From Psychrobacillus psychrodurans (GTDB lineage Bacteria > Bacillota > Bacilli > Bacillales_A > Planococcaceae), in assembly GCF_027563345.1 (NCBI RefSeq), contig NZ_JAMKBK010000001.1: a stretch of DNA of 64,000 nt; one strand, written 5' to 3'. Both the position numbers and the translations under genes were made by a program. This document shows positions 43,232-52,548 of the stretch, piece by piece (the stretch's first letter is position 1; every line of letters begins with the position of its first letter). The notes beneath the pieces were generated by a model. The model was not told the origin of the DNA. It did not search any database and was given only the letters and a program-made list of their open reading frames with translations.

Positions 43232-44161
43232 ATGGAAGAAAGTGCATTTGCAAGGTCCAAAGGTATACTACTAATTGTTCTTGGATCTATTCTATGGGGT
43301 GCATCAGGACCAATGATGGAATGGGTTTTAAATAATACAAGCTTATCCGTTTCATTTTTCTTAACGGTTCGCTTAATAACAGCTGGAATATGTATATTGT
43401 TGTTTCTATTAATAACTGGTCAGCGAGTGTTTCTTATCTGGAAAGATATTAGTTGGCTTAAACAATTAGTAGTTTTCGGTGTACTAGGAATGTTGGGTGT
43501 ACAATATACATTTGTTGCAGCAATTGAAGCGAGTAATGCATCAATCGCTACATTACTTCAATTTTTGGGACCAGTTTATATTATTTTATTTTTATCATGG
43601 AAGAACAAAATATTTCCACCAAAGTATCAGGTTATAGGTATTATCGGTACATTAATCGGTTTATTTTTATTATTAACGAATGCAAATGTGAGCATATTGT
43701 TAATAAGTAGGGAAGCGTTACTTTGGGGCTTGGCTGTGGGTATAGCATTTTCTATCTATACAGTGTATCCAGCTCGGCTGATGAAAGAATGGGGTGTCCT
43801 TGTTGTTGTCGGTTGGGGAATGTTAATAGGTGGGGTAGTACTGGCGTTCGTGACCCAAATATGGAAAACGGATGAGTGGGTCCATCTTGCAGCATATCCT
43901 ATAAGTATAATTGTAATAATAATTATATTGATAGGAACCATTGCATTTATATTATTTTTGTCGAGTATGAAATACATAACAGCAGTGGAAACAAGCATAC
44001 TGTCCAGTATTGAGCCGTTAACTGCGATGATTATATCGGTATTCTGGTTCAATCAAATACTGGGGGCATGGCAATATATTGGGGTAGTTATAATGCTTCT
44101 ATTTGTCACGTGGCTTTCTGTAGCAGGAGAAATTAAATGGATAAGTAAAAGAAAAGGATGA
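43232..44161 (+). CDS. EamA/DMT family permease
   Basis: 309-aa protein with ten TMs in two EamA repeats (first half near GSILWGASGPMMEWVLNN, second near GLAVGIAFSIYTVYPARLMKEWG). The drug/metabolite superfamily exports amino acids or small metabolites; the substrate is unknown. It ends in basic residues and a terminator (GATGACTT/AAGTCATC then T5 at 44158-44186). Confidence 0.87.
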   Translation: MEESAFARSKGILLIVLGSILWGASGPMMEWVLNNTSLSVSFFLTVRLITAGICILLFLLITGQRVFLIWKDISWLKQLVVFGVLGMLGVQYTFVAAIEASNASIATLLQFLGPVYIILFLSWKNKIFPPKYQVIGIIGTLIGLFLLLTNANVSILLISREALLWGLAVGIAFSIYTVYPARLMKEWGVLVVVGWGMLIGGVVLAFVTQIWKTDEWVHLAAYPISIIVIIIILIGTIAFILFLSSMKYITAVETSILSSIEPLTAMIISVFWFNQILGAWQYIGVVIMLLFVTWLSVAGEIKWISKRKG

Positions 44162-44190
44162 CTTTCAAAATATTAAGTCATCTTTTTCTA
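44158..44190 (+). terminator. Terminator of the EamA gene
   Basis: GATGACTT and AAGTCATC form an 8-bp stem around CAAAATATT-type loop sequence, followed by TTTTT; it includes the last codons of the gene. Confidence 0.75.
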
Positions 44191-44269
44191 TGTCTTCAGA
44201 AGAGTTTGTGGCATAATAGATTTTACAAGAATTAATTCGAGTGTCGAAGAATCTAGGGGTGTTTCAATT

Positions 44270-46006
44270 TTGAGGACAATTTTTTCTTATTTATCTCCAT
44301 ATAAAATGTTAGTTATCGTCGCTTTATTGTTCATGTTAATAGAGCTTTCCGTTGAGCTAGTTCAACCATTGCTCATCGCGGTCATTATTGATGATGGAAT
44401 TCTGGCAGGGGACCAACAAGCAATTATTCTTTGGGGTAGTATCATGCTTGGAATTTCCTTATTGGCATTTGTAGCAGGAATTATTAACACATTTATCGCC
44501 TCTCATATAGTACAAAGTTATGGGTTCGATATACGTCAAGCATTATTTAGGAAGGTGCAGGCTTTTACAATGGCCACTTTTTTAAAGTTTCCAACAGCGA
44601 GTTTAATCACTCGTTTAACTACTGATGTGACGATTACACAAAATCTTATTTTTATGGGATTACGTATTATGCTCCGTGCACCCTTGCTTGTTGTTGGTAG
44701 TATTATTATGTCCTTTATAGTGAACCCATATTTAGCAATGTTTCTAGTAATAGGTGCTCCTTTATTAGTACTATTTCTTTATATTATGAGCCGGAATGGT
44801 TTAAAACTATTTGGGGAAGTTCAAAAAAGGGTGGACCAGGTCACAAGAAAGATACAAGAAAATTTACAGGCGGTACGTTTAATAAAAGCGTATTTACGTG
44901 GTAATTTTGAATCAAGTCGTTTTGCAACTGTGGCTGCAAATCTGAAAATGGATAATGTAAAAGCTTTCCGAATCATGGAGTTAATATTACCTGTTTTGCT
45001 TTTTATTATGAATGCTAGCTTGTTAGCGGTACTTTGGTTTGGTGCTAAAGAAATTAGAACAGGAAATGTGGGACTAGGTGAGTTAGTAGCAATTATTAAC
45101 TATGCGATGCGTATGACAGGAGCCTTTTCAATGTTTGCTTTCATTATTATTTTCTTCTCTAGAGCGAAAGCATCCTCTGAACGTATGGAAGAAGTCCTCC
45201 TTGTAGAAGAAGGGATTGAAGTTATTAATACTGACTCTGAAGAAGCAACTCCAAGAATAGGTGAAATTGAGTTTCAGCATGTGTCATTTCATTATCCAAC
45301 GACTGATATACCCGTATTAAGAGACGTTTCCTTTAAGGTTAAACCTGGATCCAAATTGGCGATTATGGGAGCAACTGGTTCTGGTAAATCGACTCTTCTC
45401 AATTTAATACCAAGGTTTTTCGATACAACAGAAGGAACTATATTAATAGATGGAATCGATGTTAAAGAATGGCCCTTAAAAGAGGTAAGGAAAATAATTG
45501 GACTCGTTCCTCAACAATCTATTCTTTTTACTGGAAGTATAGAGGAAAACCTTGGCTGGGGGGATCAGTCTGCCACGGAAGAGATATTAAGAGAAGCTGC
45601 CAATCAAGCGCAAATACATGATTCAATTGAACAATTCCCTGACCAATACAATACAAGAGTTGGTCAAAAGGGAGTCAATTTATCTGGTGGTCAAAAGCAG
45701 AGACTTTCCATTGCGCGTGCACTCGTTAGAAAACCAGAAATATTATTACTGGATGATAGCACCAGTGCATTAGATGTCTCGACAGAAAACGCATTATGGG
45801 AAGCGTTGGAGGAAGAAAATGCAACAATGCTTGTTATCACTCAGAAAATCCGAACTGCAAAGGGTGCAGATTACATTTTATTATTAGAAGAAGGTCAAGT
45901 ATCTGCCTATGGCACGCATGATGAATTGCTGAAGGACTCTTCTCTCTATAAAGCAATAGCTGAATCGCAAGCAGAGGGGGGAGAGCCTGATGAACTTCAT
46001 TCGTAA
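44270..46006 (+). CDS. Heterodimeric ABC exporter subunit, BmrC/YheI-like
   Basis: 578 aa: six TMs then a nucleotide-binding domain. Walker A GATGSGKST and signature LSGGQKQRLS are canonical, but Walker B is LLLDDSTSALD, with Asp where the catalytic Glu belongs. That substitution marks the degenerate-site subunit of heterodimeric exporters such as BmrC. TTG start after AGGGGTG. Its last 17 bp overlap the partner gene. The pair probably exports drugs from the membrane; no BmrB-like leader peptide was found upstream. Confidence 0.9.
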   Translation: MRTIFSYLSPYKMLVIVALLFMLIELSVELVQPLLIAVIIDDGILAGDQQAIILWGSIMLGISLLAFVAGIINTFIASHIVQSYGFDIRQALFRKVQAFTMATFLKFPTASLITRLTTDVTITQNLIFMGLRIMLRAPLLVVGSIIMSFIVNPYLAMFLVIGAPLLVLFLYIMSRNGLKLFGEVQKRVDQVTRKIQENLQAVRLIKAYLRGNFESSRFATVAANLKMDNVKAFRIMELILPVLLFIMNASLLAVLWFGAKEIRTGNVGLGELVAIINYAMRMTGAFSMFAFIIIFFSRAKASSERMEEVLLVEEGIEVINTDSEEATPRIGEIEFQHVSFHYPTTDIPVLRDVSFKVKPGSKLAIMGATGSGKSTLLNLIPRFFDTTEGTILIDGIDVKEWPLKEVRKIIGLVPQQSILFTGSIEENLGWGDQSATEEILREAANQAQIHDSIEQFPDQYNTRVGQKGVNLSGGQKQRLSIARALVRKPEILLLDDSTSALDVSTENALWEALEEENATMLVITQKIRTAKGADYILLLEEGQVSAYGTHDELLKDSSLYKAIAESQAEGGEPDELHS

Positions 46007-47810
46007 ACCTTTTGGTTATGAGCCTATTATTACTAAAGAAGATTTAAAAAGAAATCATAAAAAGAAAATCGATAAAGCTTCCGATTGGAAGGGAGTATTA
46101 AAGCAAATATGGAAGTTGGTCGATGAACAGCGATTTTTGTTAATAGTCGTTCTATTGATGGTAGTTGCTAGCTCTGCTTTAGCATTAGTTGGACCATATT
46201 TAATAGGAGTAATTGTAGATGAACATATTTCTCAAAATATCTTTGTCGGTCTTTCCAAAATTATTGGAGTATTACTCATCGTTTACTTGTTTTTCTCTCT
46301 CGCTACTTATTTGCAAAGTTATTGGATGATTGGTATTTCTCAACAAACAATTTATAGACTCCGTACAGGATTATTTGAGCATTTACAGAAGCTCCCAGTG
46401 TCCTTTTTTGATAAACGCCAGCACGGAGAGTTAATGAGTCGTATGACCAATGATATTGAAAACGTTAGCCAAACTTTAAACTCATCCCTTATCCAAGTGT
46501 TTTCAAGTATTTTAACTTTAGTCGGGACAACAGTCGTTATGCTTTTACTGAGTCCGCTGATGACTTTAGTGACGCTTATTATTGTGCCTTTCATGTATTT
46601 TGCTATGCGATGGATTACGAAAAGGACGTCTAAATTGTTCAAGGAGCAGCAAAAAGCTGTTGGTGAATTGAACGGAATGATTGAAGAAACGATTTCTGGT
46701 CAACGAATTGTTAAAGCCTTTTCGCAAGAAGGACGAATGCAAGAAGAGTTTGCTGTCAAAAGTGAAAGGTTAAGACAAACAGGATTTTGGGCGTTAACGT
46801 ATTCAGGTTTTATTCCAAAAGTGATGAACTTATTGAATAATACTAGCTTTACGCTCGTTGCAGCTGCGGGTGGAGTATTGGCATATCATGGCTTTGTGAC
46901 AATTGGAGAAATTGTTATTTTCTCGGAGTATGCAAGACAGTTTACACGGCCACTGAATGATTTAGCTAACCAATTTAATACGGTGCTTTCTGCAATTGCA
47001 GGTGCAGAACGTGTTTTTGCTATTATGGAGGAGCCTATTGAAGAGGATGATGCTATAGACAATGGAGATTATCAGCTACAGGGGAATGTGACTTTTGAAA
47101 ATGTCACATTTTATTACAACAAAGAAGATAAGTCTCCGACGATTTCCGAAGTCTCCTTCCATGTGGAGTCAGGAAAAACTGCTGCATTAGTTGGGGCAAC
47201 AGGAGCAGGAAAAACTACTATTATGCAGTTACTTGCCCGTTTCTATGAAGTAAATAGTGGAAGTATATTAGTTGATGGTATTCCTATTGAAAAGATGCCT
47301 CGACATACGCTACGAAGCCAAACAGCATTTGTTCTACAGGATCCATTTTTGTTTGAAATGACGGTAAGAGAAAATATTCGATACGGTAAATTAAATGCGA
47401 CAGATGAAGAGGTGCTCCACGCAGCAAAAGAGGCTAATGCCCATGACTTCATCATGAAATTGCCAAATGGATACGATACTATTTTATCGGCTGATGGTGG
47501 GGAAATCAGTCAAGGACAAAAGCAGTTATTATCCATTGCTCGAGCACTTGTTGCAGATCCAGCGATACTGTTGTTAGATGAAGCAACATCTAGCATCGAT
47601 ACAGTAACAGAAATGAAAATTCAAGAGGCTCTTGAACGACTGATGGAAGGTAGAACAAGTTTTGTCATAGCACACCGATTAAATACTATACGACAGGCTG
47701 ATTTAATATTCGTGATGGAAACTGGAAGACTAGTGGAGTCCGGTCCACAGGAAGAGCTGTTGCAAAAACGAGGTAGATATTATAGTATGTTAACGAATTC
47801 AAAGATTTAA
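45990..47810 (+). CDS. Heterodimeric ABC exporter subunit, BmrD/YheH-like
   Basis: 606 aa: N-terminal extension, six TMs and a nucleotide-binding domain with Walker A GATGAGKTT, Walker B LLLDEATSSID with the catalytic Glu, and a non-canonical signature ISQGQKQLLS. The altered signature complements the altered Walker B of the partner, giving one active and one degenerate ATP site. The N-terminus (IRKPFGYEPIITKEDLKR) is typical of the YheH side. It is translated from within the end of the previous gene. Confidence 0.9.
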   Translation: MNFIRKPFGYEPIITKEDLKRNHKKKIDKASDWKGVLKQIWKLVDEQRFLLIVVLLMVVASSALALVGPYLIGVIVDEHISQNIFVGLSKIIGVLLIVYLFFSLATYLQSYWMIGISQQTIYRLRTGLFEHLQKLPVSFFDKRQHGELMSRMTNDIENVSQTLNSSLIQVFSSILTLVGTTVVMLLLSPLMTLVTLIIVPFMYFAMRWITKRTSKLFKEQQKAVGELNGMIEETISGQRIVKAFSQEGRMQEEFAVKSERLRQTGFWALTYSGFIPKVMNLLNNTSFTLVAAAGGVLAYHGFVTIGEIVIFSEYARQFTRPLNDLANQFNTVLSAIAGAERVFAIMEEPIEEDDAIDNGDYQLQGNVTFENVTFYYNKEDKSPTISEVSFHVESGKTAALVGATGAGKTTIMQLLARFYEVNSGSILVDGIPIEKMPRHTLRSQTAFVLQDPFLFEMTVRENIRYGKLNATDEEVLHAAKEANAHDFIMKLPNGYDTILSADGGEISQGQKQLLSIARALVADPAILLLDEATSSIDTVTEMKIQEALERLMEGRTSFVIAHRLNTIRQADLIFVMETGRLVESGPQEELLQKRGRYYSMLTNSKI

Positions 47811-47820
47811 GGAGAAATAA

Positions 47821-48687
47821 ATGAATATATCTGTAATGGCTGTGTCTTTTCCTTTAGACCAGGAGACAATGGAAGAAATAAAGCAATTAATAGCTGAAGC
47901 AGAAACATCTGATAAGGTGGATTATACAACACTACTAAGTGTGGTAGAGCTATCTGATTTTTACACAAAAGGTTTTTGCTTAATAGCTTATGATGACGAT
48001 AGCGACCGATTAGTTGGAGTTTTAACCTCGATAGATCGAATAGCAACACTAGATTTTGAATGGAGTGGTGTTGTTCTACCTAGTGCTCGAAGATTGGGTA
48101 CAGGAGAACGACTAGTAAAAGAATTAGGTAGGAATCTAGAAATAAGAGGAGCTGCTACGGATTTCGCTCTAATTCCAGACAGCTCTGTAGCAGGTCAGGA
48201 GCTTCTTCACAAATTTGGTTATACTTTTGATTTTCAAGAGAGAACGATGGCAGCTGAAGCAGTAATAGAAGAATTAGATAGTAAAGTGGAAGTTTCGCGA
48301 TATACTAATGAGGAGTCAGAAGTGGTTCGGGTATTAGTAAATGCATTTGGCGACAATGAAGAAGAAGCTAAAGCATTAATCGACTTTAATACGCAAACAC
48401 CAAATCGCCAATTGATGATTGCTAAATTATGTGACGAATTAGTAGGGACGTTTACTCTAGTTGAAGACGGTGACAAGCTATGGGTCACAGGTCTCGCTGT
48501 CCATGAAAATGCACGCGGTAAAGGTGTGGCAACCAACTTATTAAACTGGGCTAAGTGCGAAGCCAATCTTATGGGAAAAGCGTCCGTCTATTTGGATGTA
48601 GAAACAGACAATGATCAGGCTCTTTCCATTTATAAAAAAGTAGGATTTACCACAGAGAGTAACACCCATTTCTACAAAAAGAGTTAA
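47821..48687 (+). CDS. GNAT acetyltransferase, tandem domains
   Basis: 288 aa with two GNAT folds. The N-terminal half has a weakened acetyl-CoA loop (SARRLGTGERLVKELG). The C-terminal half has the classic VHENARGKGVATNLLNWA and ends in the YLDVETDNDQALSIYKKVGF pattern. It starts 10 bp after the exporter operon with AAGGAG, so it may be co-transcribed. The substrate is unknown; drug or metabolite N-acetylation is a guess from context. Confidence 0.85.
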   Translation: MNISVMAVSFPLDQETMEEIKQLIAEAETSDKVDYTTLLSVVELSDFYTKGFCLIAYDDDSDRLVGVLTSIDRIATLDFEWSGVVLPSARRLGTGERLVKELGRNLEIRGAATDFALIPDSSVAGQELLHKFGYTFDFQERTMAAEAVIEELDSKVEVSRYTNEESEVVRVLVNAFGDNEEEAKALIDFNTQTPNRQLMIAKLCDELVGTFTLVEDGDKLWVTGLAVHENARGKGVATNLLNWAKCEANLMGKASVYLDVETDNDQALSIYKKVGFTTESNTHFYKKS

Positions 48688-48698
48688 CCTATAAGAGA

Positions 48699-48740
48699 AC
48701 AGCGAGCAAATTGTGTGTTGATTTGTTCGCTGTTTTTTTG
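48699..48740 (+). terminator. Terminator after the GNAT gene
   Basis: ACAGCGAGCAAA and TTGTTCGCTGT form an 11-bp stem with a G-U pair, followed by T7. Confidence 0.82.
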
Positions 48741-48815
48741 TTTCATCAAGATAAGTGCAACAAATAAAGGAGAAGGTATTTGTTCTATAGAATATAAAAA
48801 CAAGGAGGGAAGTAA

Positions 48816-49226
48816 ATGTTTATAGTTAAAGTTGAAGAGGCAATTTACAAAGATGATAAGTGGTTATTAATAAGAAGGAGTGAAAAAGAAGAGCACGCAG
48901 GAGGATTATCCCTTGTTTGAGGTAAGGTAGAAAAAGACTTGATAACATCAAATTAGAAGAAGCTCTAAAAAGAGAAATTACAGAAGAGGTAGACGTAGAG
49001 GTTTCAAATCTTAGGTATGTTAATAATTCTTTATTTGAAACGGATACTGGCTAGATATTGTTTTTCTTTGTGAGTATCAATCTGGCGAGCCCTATGCTAA
49101 ATGTATAGATGAAGTAAATGATGTCTTTTGGATGACGACACATCAAATTCAAGAGGACGCAGATATACCAGTTACCTAAAAGAAAACATTATGTTAGCGG
49201 AAAAAGTTCTACTGCGAAACCAATAA
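48816..49226 (+). pseudogene. Decayed Nudix hydrolase
   Basis: ATG behind AAGGAGGG opens a frame reading WLLIRRSEKEEHAGGLSLV then TGA, followed by GKVE. The Nudix box continues in another frame as EEALKREITEEVDVE, and the tail EVNDVFWMTTHQIQEDADIP is in a third. The expected sequence at the stop is GGKVE, so TGA replaces Gly. One nonsense codon and at least two frameshifts make a functional product unlikely. It sits directly upstream of the interrupted phosphatase. Confidence 0.8.
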
Positions 49227-49242
49227 AAGGAGATAAAGAATT

Positions 49243-49821
49243 TTGACTACTATAGGACTTGTAAGGCATGGTATTACGGATTGGAATGTACTCGGTAGAT
49301 CACAAGGTATATCAGATATTCCCTTAAATAATCTGGGAAAGCAACAGGCGAGTGCATTAGCAAATAGACTCGTATTAGAAGGGGGGTGGGATGTTATTGT
49401 GACCAGTGATTTAGCACGTGCTAAAGAAACAGGACAAATAATCGCTGCTAAACTAAATCTATCTATCAATGTATTTGATAAAAGAATACGAGAAATAAAT
49501 TGCTGAGAAATTGAAGGTACAACTGAAGAAGAAAGATTGAAAAAGTGGGGAAGTAACTGGAGAGAATTAGACCTAGGAATGGAAAAGTTCGACGATGTAT
49601 CTGATAGAGGATATGAATTTATAGCAGAACTAGCTAATACATATAGTGACAAACGAGTATTGGTAGTTAGCCATGGAGCATTAATAGGACTTACTTTGCA
49701 AAGGCTGCTACCTGATCGGTTCCAAAAAACACAATTAGATAATACCTCAATAACTATTCTTAATATTAAACAGGGTGTCTGGAATTGTTCTATCTATAAC
49801 TGTACTAAGCATTTAGATTGA
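49243..49821 (+). pseudogene. Histidine phosphatase interrupted by one TGA
   Basis: 192 codons of a phosphoglycerate-mutase-like phosphatase. The catalytic RHG is in GLVRHGITDWN at the N-terminus and the second His is in VVSHGALIGLTL. A TGA at 49504-49506 falls in REINC-stop-EIEGTTEEER, where relatives have Gly. The frame is otherwise intact across the stop. TTG start after AAGGAG. It could be a new pseudogene, a base error or a read-through case. If whole, it would dephosphorylate a small metabolite. Confidence 0.82.
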
Positions 49822-49875
49822 AATTTTAGTAATGTATAATAGAGCCCAAATAATAATGAAATTGTAGGTGATAAA

Positions 49876-50589
49876 ATGTCCTTAAAAAGAGTTGCACTTC
49901 AACGGGATCTCATTCCATCGTATAGTCAGTATCCATTCTCCATTCCTTCTATTAGAAATCTATATCAACTAGATTTACACAATAATGTTACTTTTTTCGT
50001 TGGAGAAAATGGATCGGGAAAATCTACTTTGTTAGAAGCAATTGCAGATAAATGCGAATTTAATACAGCAGGAGGGGGAAGAAATAACTATTATGACGTA
50101 GACGCATCAGAATCAGCACTTGGAGATTATATCAGGCTGTCATGGCTTCCAAAAGTAGCAAATGGTTTTTTTCTACGTGCGGAATCATTTTATAATTTCG
50201 CTTCTCATATCGATACAATGGGAACAGGACCGTACGGTGGAAAATCCTTGCATCATCAATCACATGGAGAGGCATTTTTCTCCCTTTTTTCTAATAGGTT
50301 TAGAGGCAGAGGTATTTATTTGCTGGATGAACCAGAGGCGGCTTTATCGCCAGCGCGACAGCTAGCGTTTCTAAGAATTCTACATGATTTAGTTCAAGAA
50401 GATGATAGTCAATTCATTATCGCCACACACTCACCAATTCTATTAGGCTACCCCAATGCAAACATTCTTAGTTTTGACCAAGAGGAAATCAAAGAGATAG
50501 AATATGAGGAAACAGACCATTTTCAAATAACCAAATACTTTTTACAAAATAGAGAAAAATTTTTACAAGATATTTTAGAAGAGGAATAA
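49876..50589 (+). CDS. AAA family ATPase (ABC-like single domain)
   Basis: 237-aa soluble ATPase. Walker A GENGSGKSTLLEAI is near residues 44-57, Walker B YLLDEPEAALSP near 150, and a His switch in IIATHSPILLGYP. The lid region QSHGEAFFSLFSNRF replaces the ABC signature, as in AAA_21/SMC-like small ATPases. No transporter or nuclease partner is adjacent. Function is unknown; it follows the decayed Nudix and phosphatase genes but has its own start region. Confidence 0.85.
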   Translation: MSLKRVALQRDLIPSYSQYPFSIPSIRNLYQLDLHNNVTFFVGENGSGKSTLLEAIADKCEFNTAGGGRNNYYDVDASESALGDYIRLSWLPKVANGFFLRAESFYNFASHIDTMGTGPYGGKSLHHQSHGEAFFSLFSNRFRGRGIYLLDEPEAALSPARQLAFLRILHDLVQEDDSQFIIATHSPILLGYPNANILSFDQEEIKEIEYEETDHFQITKYFLQNREKFLQDILEEE

Positions 50590-50669
50590 AAACCTGCTGG
50601 ACTGTACTTTCTTATATAGAAAGTAAAGAGGTATAATATAGTTAATAATAGTACAAGGAGGTAGGCTTT

Positions 50670-51389
50670 ATGAAAATTTATGCCCATAGAGGTTCTTCAG
50701 GTACGCATCCAGAAAATACAATTGCTGCTTTTAAAGCAGCGGCAAAATTACCTGTTCATGGTGTGGAATTTGATGTTCATATGACGAAAGATCATGAATT
50801 GGTTGTTATACATGATGAAACCATCAATCGCACATCGAATGGATCAGGTTTTATTAAAGATTTGACGTTAGCTGAATTGAAAAAATTTGACTTTGGTTCT
50901 TGGTATTCCCCTAAGTTTAAACAAGAAACAATCCCAACGCTAAGAGAAGTGTTATATGTATTTAAAGATACACATCATCACCTTAATATAGAGTTAAAAT
51001 CTGATGTATTTCCATATGAAGGTATGGAACAGGCGGTACTGCAAATGTTAAATGATTATCGGTTAGAAGCACGTGTCGTTATATCTTCATTTAACCATGA
51101 GATGGTAAGAAACTTTAAACAATTGGCTCCCTCAATAGAAACAGCTGTCCTCTTTATGGAAGTGATGATAGAGCCGCACATATATGCAGAAAAAGTAGGA
51201 GCAGATGCACTGCATGCATTTTTCCCGACAGTCCTTAGACCGATGGGTGTGGAGGCGATTGCGAGCGGCAAAAATGTTCGTGTTTTTACTGTAAATGAAG
51301 AGAAATATACTGATTTGCTAAAACAAGTTGGAGTAGATGCCATTTTCACAGATTATCCAGAGAGAATGTGGAAATACCTTCAATCATAA
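50670..51389 (+). CDS. Glycerophosphodiester phosphodiesterase
   Basis: 239-aa TIM-barrel enzyme without signal peptide. The active-site motifs are AHRGSSGTHPENT (His6, Arg7), then VEFDVHMTKD and VVIHDETINRTSNG with the second His. It hydrolyses glycerophosphodiesters to glycerol-3-phosphate and an alcohol in the cytoplasm. ATG after AAGGAGG. It is monocistronic, with a strong terminator at 51391-51424. Confidence 0.92.
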   Translation: MKIYAHRGSSGTHPENTIAAFKAAAKLPVHGVEFDVHMTKDHELVVIHDETINRTSNGSGFIKDLTLAELKKFDFGSWYSPKFKQETIPTLREVLYVFKDTHHHLNIELKSDVFPYEGMEQAVLQMLNDYRLEARVVISSFNHEMVRNFKQLAPSIETAVLFMEVMIEPHIYAEKVGADALHAFFPTVLRPMGVEAIASGKNVRVFTVNEEKYTDLLKQVGVDAIFTDYPERMWKYLQS

Positions 51390-51390
51390 G

Positions 51391-51426
51391 GAAATGGACT
51401 ACGGACAAAAGCGTAGTCCATTTTTA
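51391..51426 (+). terminator. Terminator of the glycerophosphodiesterase gene
   Basis: AATGGACTACG and CGTAGTCCATT form a perfect 11-bp stem, followed by TTTAT. Confidence 0.85.
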
Positions 51427-51540
51427 TTTTGACTTAAAAAATCAGCAACAACTATATATTTACTTAGGAGCTCAACGACACATACTGAAAACCCATGCGT
51501 ATTGGGCTGCAGCGCATATCTCTAAAGCAGTAAACTATCT

Positions 51541-52548
51541 TTACTTCTTCATCAATAAATACATAAAGTAAGGAGCACCTATTAAAGCCACTACTACTCC
51601 AGCAGGGATTCCATTTGGTTCGATAAGGTTGCGACCGATTGTATCAGCAAAAAGTAAAAGCCAACCACCGAGTAGGATTGAAATAGGTATGAATAATTGA
51701 TGACGCGGCCCTACTAAAGATTTAGCAATATGAGGAGCCATTAAGCCTATAAAAGCAATTCCCCCAGTTACAGATACAGCAGATGCTGCAAGAGCAACAG
51801 CGGCTAATAAAAGAATAATTCGCTGCTTCTCAATTGCAACCCCTACACCAATCGCAACGGGTTCATTTAAATTGAGTAGATTTAACTTATTTGCTTTATA
51901 TAACGTAAACGGGATAAGAACAATTAACCAAGGTAAAAGAGCCAAGATAAATGGCCAGTCTGCTCCCCAAATATTTCCTGCCATCCAATTAGCGATGAAA
52001 TCTACCTTTTGACGATCAGCTGATGAGATAAAGACAATCATCAAGCCTGAAAGAGCCATTGAGAATCCAACACCTACTAATATTAATCGAACTGGCTGCA
52101 AACCCGTTCCACGGTTGTACGAAAGGATATAGATAAAAAATGCAGTAATTAAAGCACCAACAAATGCCACTAGTGGTAGTAGGTATATAAAAGAACCAGG
52201 TTGAATCGGTATAAATAAGAAGAAAATTGAAACTGCCACTCCTGCTCCAGCGTTAATCCCAATAATACCGGGATCTGCTAAATCATTGCGTGTAATACTT
52301 TGCAAAATAGCACCGGATAACGCTAATGCCATACCAGCAAGAATAGTAATAATAATTCTAGGTAAACGAACTGAGAACAAAACAAATTCCTCTTTAAATG
52401 TTCCTTGCCCTAAAAAAGTTGGTAAAAGACGATTAAAGGAAAGAGTGGAATATCCAATTCCTGCACTAATAAAAGCAGTAATAATGATTAAGGATAGTAA
52501 GACGATAAAAAGTATACGTTGCTTTTTTACTAGCTGGCGATGAATCAT
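51541..52548 (-). CDS. Iron-siderophore ABC permease (FecCD family)
   Basis: 335 aa with about nine or ten TMs. The FecCD core is present: LRLPRIIITILAGMALALSGAILQ at the start of the family domain, and GGIAFIGLMAPHIAKSLVG, the coupling region to the ATPase. Its ATG overlaps the stop of the preceding permease (ATGA). It is the last gene of a four-gene iron-uptake operon. Confidence 0.91.
   Translation of the reverse strand: MIHRQLVKKQRILFIVLLSLIIITAFISAGIGYSTLSFNRLLPTFLGQGTFKEEFVLFSVRLPRIIITILAGMALALSGAILQSITRNDLADPGIIGINAGAGVAVSIFFLFIPIQPGSFIYLLPLVAFVGALITAFFIYILSYNRGTGLQPVRLILVGVGFSMALSGLMIVFISSADRQKVDFIANWMAGNIWGADWPFILALLPWLIVLIPFTLYKANKLNLLNLNEPVAIGVGVAIEKQRIILLLAAVALAASAVSVTGGIAFIGLMAPHIAKSLVGPRHQLFIPISILLGGWLLLFADTIGRNLIEPNGIPAGVVVALIGAPYFMYLLMKK

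Noticed and set aside
49504..49506. Selenocysteine codon in the histidine phosphatase
   Set aside because: The site aligns with Gly in the family and no SECIS-like hairpin was recognised.
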